A stretch of 64,000 nucleotides of DNA from Rossellomorea marisflavi (GTDB lineage: Bacteria; Bacillota; Bacilli; Bacillales; Bacillaceae_B). The position numbers were made by a program, and so were the translations under genes. Location: contig NZ_LGUE01000001.1 of assembly GCF_001274775.1 (NCBI RefSeq), forward strand, positions 1,585,705 through 1,649,704, written 5' to 3'. The notes under the pieces are model-generated. The model did not search any database and had not been told where the DNA came from. It was given only the letters and a program-made list of their open reading frames with translations. Position 1 is the stretch's first letter, and every line of letters starts with the position of its first letter. Positions 37,758 to 48,149 of this stretch are shown in pieces.

Positions 37758-38780
37758 TTACCTCTTACGCGTGCACGATTGCCGCTCCACTATGCAATGG
37801 GGAACGATGATCCGCTTGACCGGCTCGAGGGGATCTTTAATCTTCTGGATCAGATTCTTCGCTGCTTCATTCCCAAGTTTGAAGATATTGATATCAACCG
37901 AGGTCAGGGGTGGGCGGGACATCTCCGCCAGCAGGACGTTATTGAAGCTGACGATGGAGATATCATCCGGCACCGTGATCCCCATCTCGTCCAGGGTATT
38001 GAGTACCCCAAGGGCCATCAGATCATCTGCCACCACCAGGGCCGTCGGAGGTTCCTCGAGCTGCATCAGCTCATTGATGGCTTCCCGGCCGCCTTCCCGG
38101 AGGAACTCCTCATGGATGATGTAGTCATCATGAAGCTCAAGTCCGGCCTCACCCAGCGCTTTTTCATAGCCTAATAATCGTTCGACCGTCACTACCAGGT
38201 TCAGATCTCCACCGATGAATCCGATGCACGTATGCCCGAGATTCAACAGATGCTCGGTCACCTCTTTTGTCGCCCGGAAATTGTCATTGTCCACATGGGT
38301 GATTTCTTCTGCATACTTGTATGGCTTCCCGATCATCACAAAGGGAAAATCCCTTTCCCTCAGGTAGTTCATCACCCGGTCTTCCACCCTGGAGTATAGA
38401 AGGACGATCCCGTCCACCCTTCCTCCCTGGACCATCTGAACAATGCCCTCATAGATTTCCTCCTCGGTCTGGCCAGTGGACATTTGCAGCGCATATTGTT
38501 CTTTATGGGCGCCTTCACTAAGGCCCCTCAACACGGTTGGGAAAAATGGATTCTGTGAAAATGTGCTCGTGGACCCGGGCATGACCAGACCCAGGACCTG
38601 TGTCGATTGATTGGCGAGGCTTCTGGCGATGAAGTTAGGGTGATATCCGAGCTCGGTCATGGCTTCCCTCACCTTCTTCTTCGTCTTCTCACTGATTCTT
38701 GGATTATTGGCAATGACGCGTGAAACCGTCGAAGGAGCAACGTCCGCAAGCCTTGCCACATCCTTTATGGTAATCGCCAT
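37758..38780 (-). CDS. malR: LacI-family maltose/maltodextrin regulator
   Basis: This 340-residue repressor has an N-terminal LacI HTH (TIKDVARLADVAPSTVSRVI) and a periplasmic-binding-like sensor (VDGIVLLYSR; GHTCIGFIGGDL; PTALVVADDLMALGV). The frame opens at a GTG three codons upstream; the ATG at 38778-38780 with GAGGTGG is used. It is the last gene of mdxEFG-amylase-malR, 11 bases after the amylase stop, so it is likely to regulate its own operon. The inducer is presumably maltose or maltodextrin, by context. Confidence 0.85.
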   Translation of the reverse strand: MAITIKDVARLADVAPSTVSRVIANNPRISEKTKKKVREAMTELGYHPNFIARSLANQSTQVLGLVMPGSTSTFSQNPFFPTVLRGLSEGAHKEQYALQMSTGQTEEEIYEGIVQMVQGGRVDGIVLLYSRVEDRVMNYLRERDFPFVMIGKPYKYAEEITHVDNDNFRATKEVTEHLLNLGHTCIGFIGGDLNLVVTVERLLGYEKALGEAGLELHDDYIIHEEFLREGGREAINELMQLEEPPTALVVADDLMALGVLNTLDEMGITVPDDISIVSFNNVLLAEMSRPPLTSVDINIFKLGNEAAKNLIQKIKDPLEPVKRIIVPHCIVERQSCTRKR

Positions 38781-38791
38781 GTATTCCACCT

Positions 38792-40336
38792 CTATTCTTT
38801 CTGATGCTTATTCTTTTTACCGCGTTTTTTCACTACATATAGGAATACCATGAATAATACGTAGACTATCCCAAGAGCGACGAGGAATGGGATATTGAGC
38901 CCGGACTTACTCTTCAGCTCATAGATCTCCGATTCTTCACGGTCGAGGACGATCTTATAGGTCCCTTCACTGTCGCTCCTGACAAGGTCCGTTGTCAGGA
39001 GACTCTTCAGCTCTTGATCTGCTTCCAACTGATCTTCCGTCAGATCGATCGTTTGTGTTTCCTTCGTATTATTGATGGCGATCAGCAGGGTTTGATCTTT
39101 ATAGGTCCTCTTGTAGATCCCCATGCCGTCATTTTCGTATACCTTTTCGATCTCTCCCCTTGTGAGGGCAGGTTGGGTCTTCCGCAGCTCCCCAAGGCGG
39201 GTGATGTAATCGATGAGTTCTTTATCGGCCCGGAAATTCATCAGCCTCCTGTTATCAGGATCTTCTCCCCCATCGACGGCAATTTCAGAACCATAGTAGA
39301 GGATCGGGATCCCAGGCGTTGTATACATATAGGTAAGGGCGAGCTTCCACCTCGTTCCCGGGAACTCCTTCTCTTCCACCATCAATCGCGTGAATCGTTT
39401 CATATCGTGGTTATCGATGAAGGTACCCATCAAGTAAGGGTTCTCATAAAAGGTCTGATTGTATCCCCAGAAATTGAAAAGCCGATCCATGGATGTATCC
39501 GGTTTCTTGAATACCTGCCGCATTTCTTCGGCCTGGGGTACATTGACGAATCCATCGATCCCCACTCCATTATATTCTGCTATCTTCTCAGGGTCCGTGT
39601 CGAACACTTCACCTAAGAGGTAAAAATCATCCTTCTCTGCTTTTACTTCTTTCGTGAAGTCCTTCCAAAACTCCTTCGGTACGTGCTTCACAGTATCAAG
39701 GCGATACCCATCGATATCGGTTTCCTTGATCCACCACTTAGCGGCATCGATCAGGTATTCCTTCACTTCCGGGTTCTCTGTATTCAAATCGGGCAGGTCG
39801 TATAACCAGTCATTTTTCACGCTTTCTTCATCTTCAAAGTTCATCGTCTGCTTTTCATGGAACCAGTCTGCCTTAGCAGGATCCGTCACCCATGGGTGCT
39901 CAGGTCCGACATGATTCACAACAAAATCAAGGATGATCTTCATATCGCGTTTGTGCGCTTCTTCCACAAGCTTCTTAAACGTTTCAATCGAGCCGAAATG
40001 CTCTTCTGTCTTATAATAGTCGGTGGTCCAATATCCATGGTATCCCCCAGGCTGATTCTCAAAAATCGGGGTGAGCCAGATGGCTGTGAAGCCCATCTCC
40101 TGAATGTAATCCAAGCGATCGATGATCCCCTGGAAATCTCCCCCTTGATAACTCAGCGGGTCGTTGGCGTCCACGTTTTTATCATTGCTTGAATCCCCAT
40201 TGTTGAATCGGTCCACCATCAAAAAGTAAATCGATTCATCCTGCCACATTCGCTCTTCTTTTTCAGCTGCACCTACCGGATGGGCGTAAAAAAGAAGAAA
40301 CGGGACTAAAATGAGAGATAACACTCTTCTTTTCAT
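38792..40336 (-). CDS. membrane-anchored extracellular alpha-amylase (GH13)
   Basis: The 514-residue precursor has a Sec signal peptide (MKRRVLSLILVPFLLFYAHP, cut near VGAA), a GH13 barrel from about residue 30 with the triad D214 (GYRLD), E243 (LLGEV) and D311 (FIDNHD), a C-terminal beta domain, then a single transmembrane helix around 481-503 and a basic tail (KKRGKKNKHQK). It should therefore stay on the outside of the membrane and cut starch or dextrin near the transporter. It lies 38 bases after mdxG. Exact product profile unknown. Confidence 0.87.
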   Translation of the reverse strand: MKRRVLSLILVPFLLFYAHPVGAAEKEERMWQDESIYFLMVDRFNNGDSSNDKNVDANDPLSYQGGDFQGIIDRLDYIQEMGFTAIWLTPIFENQPGGYHGYWTTDYYKTEEHFGSIETFKKLVEEAHKRDMKIILDFVVNHVGPEHPWVTDPAKADWFHEKQTMNFEDEESVKNDWLYDLPDLNTENPEVKEYLIDAAKWWIKETDIDGYRLDTVKHVPKEFWKDFTKEVKAEKDDFYLLGEVFDTDPEKIAEYNGVGIDGFVNVPQAEEMRQVFKKPDTSMDRLFNFWGYNQTFYENPYLMGTFIDNHDMKRFTRLMVEEKEFPGTRWKLALTYMYTTPGIPILYYGSEIAVDGGEDPDNRRLMNFRADKELIDYITRLGELRKTQPALTRGEIEKVYENDGMGIYKRTYKDQTLLIAINNTKETQTIDLTEDQLEADQELKSLLTTDLVRSDSEGTYKIVLDREESEIYELKSKSGLNIPFLVALGIVYVLFMVFLYVVKKRGKKNKHQKE

Positions 40337-40374
40337 CTCCGCTCCTCCTCCAAATGTTAGTAACGCCTATAAGA

Positions 40375-41211
40375 TTATCCTTTCGTGCCCCCTGCCGTCA
40401 ATCCTGAAACGAAGTATTTCTGGAAGAAAAGGAAAAGTAGGGCAATCGGTACAGCAATCAGGACAGAACCTGCTGCAAACGTTGTGAATTCCGCCCCGAA
40501 TTGCTTCGCGACCATATCATACAGGGCCACGGGGAGCGTATACATCTTCTCTGAGCGAAGCAGGATGCTTGCAATGATAAAGTCTGCGAACGGTGAGATG
40601 AATGAAAACAGGGCCACAACGGCGATGATCGGTTTTGCAAGTGGCATGACGATCTGCAGGAAGATCCTGAGATGTCCTGCACCGTCGATCTTCGCTGATT
40701 CATCGAGCTCCTTCGGGATGGTGTCGAGATACCCTTTCATCAGCCACGTGTTCATGGGGATCTGTCCTCCGACGTAAACGAGGATAAGCCCGAGATGGCT
40801 GTCAAGGAGTCCTGTCAAAAGCGCCAGGACGAAAATGGCAATCAGCGCTGCAAAGTTCGGAATCATCTGCAGGACGAGGAAGGCCATCAGCCCATTTTTC
40901 CGTCCGACGAAACGGTAGCGTGAAAAGGCATATGCCGTCAAACTCACAAGGCACACGGTCAGGGCCATGGTCGAGAGACTCACCTTCAATGAATTCCAAT
41001 ACCAGAGCATATAGTTGCTTTCTTCTAGATTGAATAGCTCCTTATAATGAGCAAGGGTCGCATTTTTAGGGATGATGCTCGAACCAGACAAACTCTGCCC
41101 GGGATTGAACGAGGAACCGATGATCCATGCGACAGGATAGAGAATCACCGCGAACATGATGCCAATGACAAGATACGATAAGGTCAACCGGATGATTTTT
41201 TGTTTTTTCAT
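40375..41211 (-). CDS. mdxG: maltodextrin ABC transporter permease MdxG/MalG
   Basis: This 278-residue permease has six helices and the EAA loop (MKGYLDTIPKELDESAKIDGAG). It opens KKQKIIRLTLSYLVIGIMFA and ends TAGGTKG, typical of MalG. It follows mdxF by one base and is clearly co-translated with it. It forms the import channel with MdxF; the transporter family is clear from the binding protein and gene order. Confidence 0.9.
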   Translation of the reverse strand: MKKQKIIRLTLSYLVIGIMFAVILYPVAWIIGSSFNPGQSLSGSSIIPKNATLAHYKELFNLEESNYMLWYWNSLKVSLSTMALTVCLVSLTAYAFSRYRFVGRKNGLMAFLVLQMIPNFAALIAIFVLALLTGLLDSHLGLILVYVGGQIPMNTWLMKGYLDTIPKELDESAKIDGAGHLRIFLQIVMPLAKPIIAVVALFSFISPFADFIIASILLRSEKMYTLPVALYDMVAKQFGAEFTTFAAGSVLIAVPIALLFLFFQKYFVSGLTAGGTKG

Positions 41212-41212
41212 T

Positions 41213-42499
41213 TTACATCATATCCTCTTCCTGGAATGATTTCGTCTTCTTGAACTGCCAGATGGCCACTGTGATGACGATGATGGACAGGAGCAGCGTG
41301 ATGGCTGCAGCCTTTGAATACTGCGCTGATGTCATGGTCAATCGATAGATCCATGAGATCAGGATGTCGGTACCGCCGGCATTTTGACCTGTCAGTGCCG
41401 GACCGCCACCGTTGAATAGATAGATGACGTTGAAATTGTTGAAGTTGAATGTGTACTGGGTGATGATGATCGGTGCCGTTGCAAACAGGACAAGGGGCAA
41501 TGTGATATTCTTGAACTTTTGTACTGCCGAAGCACCGTCCACGGTCGCGGCTTCGTATAATTCATCCGGGATCGACTGAAGTACTCCGGTCGTCATGGCA
41601 AAGATGAACGGGAAGCCAAGCCACATCTGGATCATGATCAGGGCAATCCTCGAAAATAGCGGCTCTGTCATCCATGGGAGTCCTTCGATGCCGAAGAATC
41701 CGAGGATATCACGATTGATGGCACCGAATGATTCGTTGAACATCCCGGCGAAGACGAGGATGGAGACGAATGCAGGAATGGCCCACGGCAGGATTAGAAC
41801 CGTACGGATGACGGCTTTTCCCTTCAGATCTTTTTGATTTACGATGATGGCCAGGAAGATTCCAAGAGCCACTTGCAGGGTAGTGGCACCTAAAGTCCAG
41901 ACCAGCGTCCACGCAAGGACCGTCACGAAGGTTTCACGCCAGATATCGATCTTGAAGATATCGACGAAGTTCTGGATGCCAACCCAGTCTACGAGTTTTG
42001 CAGGCGGAGAGTGATAGAGATCATAGTTCGTGAATGCCAGTAGGACAACGAAGATGATCGGGAAAATGACCACGAAGATCAGAAGAAGGAATCCCGGCGA
42101 CATGATAAGGTAGGGAAAACCATTATCTACAAGGTTCCGATACTGTTCGCGGATCGTCGCGATCTTCTCTCCATTGTCCCTTTTGGCTCCGTTCTTATAA
42201 GCGTCCCTCAGATTATACAGATAGAATGCGATTCCGAATAAGATGACGATGATGGCCAAAATGCCGTACACCATAAGGAAGATGGAATGATCCCCATAGG
42301 AAACATCGGTACCCAGGGTCGTAATGCCCCAGAGCCCTAAGGATATGAGATCCTTGAACACCAGGATGAAGGAAAGGGTCATGATGAGGAAGAAGACCCC
42401 CTTCAGGATTTGACGATGGTAAAGCTGGCCAAGGCCGGGAATGAGAGATAGGGCCAGTGCCGTTTTTCTATGTTTAGTAGTAGGATTGGATTGATCCAT
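41213..42499 (-). CDS. mdxF: maltodextrin ABC transporter permease MdxF/MalF
   Basis: This 428-residue permease is longer than standard binding-protein-dependent permeases. An extra N-terminal domain (residues 1-110) contains SLIPGLGQLYHRQILKG and two or three additional helices, as in B. subtilis MdxF. The core permease has the EAA loop IPDELYEAATVDGASAVQ. GGGGGAG precedes the ATG. Two hairpins separate it from mdxE. Confidence 0.9.
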   Translation of the reverse strand: MDQSNPTTKHRKTALALSLIPGLGQLYHRQILKGVFFLIMTLSFILVFKDLISLGLWGITTLGTDVSYGDHSIFLMVYGILAIIVILFGIAFYLYNLRDAYKNGAKRDNGEKIATIREQYRNLVDNGFPYLIMSPGFLLLIFVVIFPIIFVVLLAFTNYDLYHSPPAKLVDWVGIQNFVDIFKIDIWRETFVTVLAWTLVWTLGATTLQVALGIFLAIIVNQKDLKGKAVIRTVLILPWAIPAFVSILVFAGMFNESFGAINRDILGFFGIEGLPWMTEPLFSRIALIMIQMWLGFPFIFAMTTGVLQSIPDELYEAATVDGASAVQKFKNITLPLVLFATAPIIITQYTFNFNNFNVIYLFNGGGPALTGQNAGGTDILISWIYRLTMTSAQYSKAAAITLLLSIIVITVAIWQFKKTKSFQEEDMM

Positions 42500-42527
42500 C
42501 CTGAACTCCCCCTTTATCTTTATGTTT

Positions 42528-42605
42528 CAAGAGCTTTCTAAGCCGGCGGCTATTTGCTTAGAAAGCTCTTGAAAAGGATGGCGGCACCCGCAGACAGGTG
42601 CCGCC
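42528..42605 (-). promoter_or_regulatory. two intercistronic hairpins between mdxE and mdxF
   Basis: The first on the minus strand is a 9-bp GC-rich stem (42580-42588 with 42597-42605) followed by CCTTTTC. The second is a perfect 16-bp stem (42528-42543 with 42556-42571) with no T-run. The first may partly terminate and the second may protect or separate transcripts, giving more binding protein than permease. Confidence 0.6.
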
Positions 42606-42613
42606 ACTCTTCA

Positions 42614-43888
42614 TCAGTTAGAATGGTTGGCTTTAATGTTATCCTCGATTTGCTTGACCGCAGCATCCAGGGCCGCTTTCGGCTCCTGCTTGCCTGTCAC
42701 GACCGTTTGCAGTGATTTGGCCATCGGATCCCAAACTTCACCCATTTCAGGGATGTTCGGCATCGGTACAGCGTATTTGGACTGCTCAGCAACAGCTTTA
42801 GCGCCTTCATTTTCAGCAATCGCAGAATCATTGATCAAGCCTTCGTTTGTTGGTACTTCCTGTGTTTGTTCAAAACGATATTTCGCATTTTCATCTTCTG
42901 TGATGAATTCAACGAATTTCTGTGCCCATTCTTTGTTCTTGGAATAGCCGGATACATGCCATCCTTTAACACCCATGAATGTTTTCATCGGCTCGCCGTT
43001 CGGAAGCTTCGGCATCGCTGTGACACCGATATCGATCCCCGCATCCTTGTAGCCTTGGAAAGACCATGGTCCGTTCATGACAGATGCCACTTTGCCTTCG
43101 TTGAACAGTCCGTCCATGGCGGATCCACCGTTTTCACCGATGATTCCTTTAGGGAATAATCCTTCTTTGTACCATTTCTGAATATATTCTGTTCCTTCTA
43201 CTGCTCCATCGTTGTTCAAACCAAGATCTTTCGGATCAAGGGCTCCGTCATTTTCAGCGAACACATAGCCACCGTATCCACCCATCGGTGCGTGGGCAAA
43301 GTAGAAGTTATCCCATAGAGCAAGGAAACCATAGTTGCCATCTTTCGTGAAATCTTTTGCGAACGAGTATACATCATCCATTGATGCAGGTGCTTCTTTC
43401 ATCAATTCTTTGTTATAGATGAATACTGGTGTTTCAGACGATTTTGGCAGGCCGTAAAGCTTCCCATCATAGCTTTCTGCCAGAATAGAAGACTCTGTGA
43501 AACGCTTCTTGACGTCATCAGACACTTCAAGTGGTGCAATATGACCTGCAAGGGCAAGTTCCCCGATCTGATCATGTGGGAATGTTACGACATCGGGACC
43601 CGTACCTGCTGGTCCATCGAGGCGCAGCTGCTCTTTCATTTTAGAAGCCATTTCGACTTCCTTCACCTCGAGCTCGATACCTGTTTCTTCCGTGAACTTC
43701 CTACCGACTTCGTCCAGCCATCCGGATTTCTTCTCATCTTCCCAGACGACCAGTTTTTCAGGCTTATCTTTGTTTTCCGCCTTCTTGCCTCCGTCTCCGG
43801 ATGCTCCTTCTTCCCTGTTCGGACCACATGCAGCCAATACCCCTGCTACCAACAACAAGACCATGAATAACGAAACGACTTTCTTCAC
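42614..43888 (-). CDS. mdxE: maltodextrin-binding lipoprotein MdxE/MalE
   Basis: This 424-residue solute-binding lipoprotein has lipobox LAAC with C21 and a charged linker. The SBP family 1 domain has LVVWEDEKKSGWLDEVGRKF, DVVTFPHDQIGELA and SVMNGPWSF. It captures maltodextrins at the cell surface. The start codon is GTG with AGGAGGGG upstream. It is first in mdxEFG-amylase-malR and diverges from the neopullulanase across a 315-base control region. Confidence 0.92.
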   Translation of the reverse strand: MKKVVSLFMVLLLVAGVLAACGPNREEGASGDGGKKAENKDKPEKLVVWEDEKKSGWLDEVGRKFTEETGIELEVKEVEMASKMKEQLRLDGPAGTGPDVVTFPHDQIGELALAGHIAPLEVSDDVKKRFTESSILAESYDGKLYGLPKSSETPVFIYNKELMKEAPASMDDVYSFAKDFTKDGNYGFLALWDNFYFAHAPMGGYGGYVFAENDGALDPKDLGLNNDGAVEGTEYIQKWYKEGLFPKGIIGENGGSAMDGLFNEGKVASVMNGPWSFQGYKDAGIDIGVTAMPKLPNGEPMKTFMGVKGWHVSGYSKNKEWAQKFVEFITEDENAKYRFEQTQEVPTNEGLINDSAIAENEGAKAVAEQSKYAVPMPNIPEMGEVWDPMAKSLQTVVTGKQEPKAALDAAVKQIEDNIKANHSN

Positions 43889-44029
43889 CCTGACCCCTCC
43901 TAATGGTTGTCAATTTCCGAATGTGGACAACCGCTTGCACAAAAACGGGAGTATTCCCCTGGAATCTATGTATGGTCCCCGGGCTTCCCCTATCGGATTT
44001 CCATAAATGATTGACCTCCACCCGATATA

Positions 44030-44043
44030 AGATAACGTTTTCA
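44030..44043 (-). promoter_or_regulatory. cre/LacI-type operator 1
   Basis: On the minus strand TGAAAACGTTATCT matches the cre consensus TGWAANCGNTNWCA at 13 of 14 positions. It lies in the leader of mdxE. Either CcpA or the local MalR could bind. Confidence 0.6.
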
Positions 44044-44052
44044 TTTTTATTG

Positions 44053-44066
44053 TGAAAGCGATTGCA
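44053..44066 (+). promoter_or_regulatory. cre/LacI-type operator 2
   Basis: TGAAAGCGATTGCA matches the cre consensus at 13 of 14 positions and lies within the larger palindrome-like TTGTGAAAGCGATTGCACAA. It is just downstream of the predicted mdxE start point, a classic repression position. Confidence 0.65.
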
Positions 44067-44078
44067 CAATCTACTATC

Positions 44079-44106
44079 ATTATACTAAGTAACGCCCATT
44101 TGACAA
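44079..44106 (-). promoter_or_regulatory. SigA promoter of mdxE operon
   Basis: On the minus strand TTGTCA and TATAAT are 16 bp apart. Both operators lie within 50 bases downstream. The leader to the mdxE start is about 180 bases and contains an inverted GGTTGTC/GACAACC pair near the SD. Confidence 0.6.
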
Positions 44107-44161
44107 TACCTTTTTAGTAAAAACTTTTCTATGTCATTACATAATTGACAACCTCCTATAA

Positions 44162-45964
<1,803 letters not shown>

Positions 45965-45988
45965 GGCATCTCTAAGTAAGGAGTCAAT

Positions 45989-47338
45989 ATGGACACAAAA
46001 AAACGCATCACCCTGTTTGCCCTCACGTGGCCGATCTTCATCGAGATCCTTCTTCATATGCTCATGGGGAATGCCGATACACTCATGCTCAGCCAATATT
46101 CGGATCGTTCCGTTGCAGCCGTCGGTGTGGCGAATCAGATCCTCTCTCTCATCATCGTCATGTTCGGTTTCATCGCAACCGGTACGGCCATCCTGGTGGC
46201 CCAGCACCTCGGAGCCAAGGAACATGTCATATCCGGGGAAATCGCCCTCGTATCCCTTATCACGAACCTGGCATTCGGAGTGCTACTGAGTGCACTCCTT
46301 CTGCTGACAGGAAAAGGTATCCTGGACATCATGGGGCTTCCCCGGGAACTCATGGATGAAGCATCCGGTTACCTCCGGATCGTCGGAGGATTCATCTTCA
46401 TCCAGGCACTCATCATGACGGCAGGGGCCATCCTCAGGAGTTATGGATATACAAAAGATGCTATGTACATCACTATCGGCATGAACATCCTGAATGTAGC
46501 AGGAAATTATCTATTCATATTCGGCCCATTCGGATTTCCGGTCCTTGGAGTGGAAGGCGTGGCGATATCCACCATCGCCTCCCGCTTCATCGGTCTTGTC
46601 GTAAGCATCATCGTCATTATGAAGCGCATTCCTTCAGCCCTGCCACTTAACAGGCTGAGGCATATACCTGTCCGGCATATGAAGAGCCTGCTGAAGATCG
46701 GGATACCATCTGCCGGTGAGCAATTATCATACAACGGCTCACAGATGGTGATCACCTACTTCATCGTGAGTATCGGAACCTATGCCCTGACCACCAAAGT
46801 ATACGCACAGAACCTGATGATGTTCATTTTTCTTTTCAGCGTGGCCATCAGTCAAGGCACACAGATCATGATCGGCCATATGATCGGCGCCCGTCAATAC
46901 GAGGACGCCTACGCACGATGCCTAAAAAGTCTTAAAATCGCCATCATCATTTCACTGTGCATGGCAGGAATCGTCTCGATTGCAGCAGAACCATTATTGG
47001 GGATCTTCACTTCCAACGAGGAGATCATCTCTTCGGCTAAGGTCCTGATCTATCTCACCCTTCTCCTGGAACCAGGGAGAAGCTTTAATCTCGTTGTCAT
47101 CAATGCATTGAGGGCAGCCGGTGATGTTAAGTTCCCAGTTTATCTCGGCATCGCCTCGATGTGGGGTGTCGGTGTCCCCCTTTCCTATCTCCTCGGCATC
47201 ACTCTTGAGCTCGGGCTCGTCGGCGTTTGGATTTCCTTCATAGCAGACGAATGGCTCAGGGGCCTTCTCATGCTGAGGCGTTGGCGAGCAAGAACTTGGA
47301 TCCATAAAGGATTTGTCAGGAATGAAAAGGCCGTTTGA
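45989..47338 (+). CDS. MATE family efflux transporter
   Basis: This 449-residue protein has twelve predicted helices in two MatE repeats, opening LFALTWPIFIEILLHMLMGN with GNADTLMLS, and GAILRSYGYTKDAMYITIG midway. AAGGAG precedes the ATG, 24 bases after the neopullulanase stop with no terminator between, so both are likely on one transcript. The substrate is unknown. A MATE gene (yisQ) also follows the crtM homologue in B. subtilis, so this may be its positional counterpart. Confidence 0.88.
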   Translation: MDTKKRITLFALTWPIFIEILLHMLMGNADTLMLSQYSDRSVAAVGVANQILSLIIVMFGFIATGTAILVAQHLGAKEHVISGEIALVSLITNLAFGVLLSALLLLTGKGILDIMGLPRELMDEASGYLRIVGGFIFIQALIMTAGAILRSYGYTKDAMYITIGMNILNVAGNYLFIFGPFGFPVLGVEGVAISTIASRFIGLVVSIIVIMKRIPSALPLNRLRHIPVRHMKSLLKIGIPSAGEQLSYNGSQMVITYFIVSIGTYALTTKVYAQNLMMFIFLFSVAISQGTQIMIGHMIGARQYEDAYARCLKSLKIAIIISLCMAGIVSIAAEPLLGIFTSNEEIISSAKVLIYLTLLLEPGRSFNLVVINALRAAGDVKFPVYLGIASMWGVGVPLSYLLGITLELGLVGVWISFIADEWLRGLLMLRRWRARTWIHKGFVRNEKAV

Positions 47339-47348
47339 TCCAACTGAA

Positions 47349-47560
47349 GCCGGGACAAACGTGTTTTAACTGTAGTAAAACCCGCATTTATTTGCCTATG
47401 ATCAGGCAAGTGAATGCGGGTTTTTGCTTTTTAATTATTTCTAGCGGTTGATTGGAGTGCAGGACGAAGACTCTTTCTGGAAGTGTAGATGACGCGAGAA
47501 CCCCAGGCTTGCCAAGGAGGCTCTCGGGCTACCAGCGGAAAACGAAGTACATTAGCGGTA
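47349..47560 (+). repeat. composite intergenic repeat, copy B (decayed)
   Basis: This copy has the same two modules as at 25086-25327. First comes a GTGTTTTA-xxx-TAGTAAAACCCG hairpin whose right arm ends CGGGTTTTT, probably acting as the MATE terminator. Then comes a module starting CTAGCGGTTGATTGGAGTGC and ending CATTAGCGGTA. This copy is the most worn: the right inverted-repeat arm has lost its GTCTTGCAC part. Confidence 0.8.
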
Positions 47561-47644
47561 GAGAAATATATATTGATTTTATTCGTTATCAGATGGGAAC
47601 TTTTTGATTTTTTGATCCTTCTCTTTTTCATGCAGGAAAAATAA

Positions 47645-47661
47645 TGTGAAGTTTTTTTACA
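47645..47661 (+). promoter_or_regulatory. TnrA/GlnR box upstream of glnK-amtB
   Basis: TGTGA, 7 bases, TTACA is a full match to the TnrA/GlnR consensus TGTNAN7TNACA. It lies about 72 bases before the predicted start point. B. subtilis nrgAB (amtB-glnK) is activated by TnrA under nitrogen limitation. Confidence 0.75.
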
Positions 47662-47689
47662 TTTAACCGCTTACATGCAAAATTAACAC

Positions 47690-47718
47690 TTGAACTTTTT
47701 ATATTTTCTGAATATGAT
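47690..47718 (+). promoter_or_regulatory. SigA promoter of glnK-amtB
   Basis: TTGAAC and TATGAT are 17 bp apart, 58 bases before the glnK ATG. Confidence 0.6.
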
Positions 47719-47775
47719 AGTTGATATAACTTAGTCATGTCATAAAAACTAACATCAAATTCAGGAGGCGAAAAA

Positions 47776-48117
47776 ATGAAAAAAGTGGAAGCGATCATTC
47801 GCGCAGAGGCATTCATCAACTTACGTGAAGCACTGAGCACCAGAGGATTCAGTGGATTGACCGTATCAGAAGCAGCCGGCTGCGGAAAACAAAAAGGGAA
47901 ACAAGGGATATTCAGGGGCAATAAATTCGAAATCAAGCTGGTCCCCAGGATCAAGGTTGAAATGGTCATTGATGATGATCAAGTCGAAGATATCATTGAT
48001 CTGATTGTCGAGTACTGCAGCACCAACACGGTAGGTGACGGTAAGATCTTCATCTTCCCCGTGGAGGAGGTCATCCGGATCCGTTCTGGAGAAAGAGGCA
48101 AGCAAGCCGTATTATGA
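47776..48117 (+). CDS. glnK: PII signal protein GlnK
   Basis: This 113-residue PII protein binds 2-oxoglutarate, ATP and ADP and gates AmtB. The T-loop reads GCGKQKGKQGIFRGNKF. The tyrosines at 46 and 51 of enteric PII are F46 and F51 here, so uridylylation is impossible, as expected where GlnD is absent. VGDGKIFIFPVEEVIRIRSG near the C-terminus is the second PII signature. AGGAGG precedes the ATG. It lies directly before amtB. In B. subtilis the order is amtB then glnK. Confidence 0.92.
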   Translation: MKKVEAIIRAEAFINLREALSTRGFSGLTVSEAAGCGKQKGKQGIFRGNKFEIKLVPRIKVEMVIDDDQVEDIIDLIVEYCSTNTVGDGKIFIFPVEEVIRIRSGERGKQAVL

Positions 48118-48149
48118 GTCATCAATCAAAACCAATTGGAGGGGTTACA

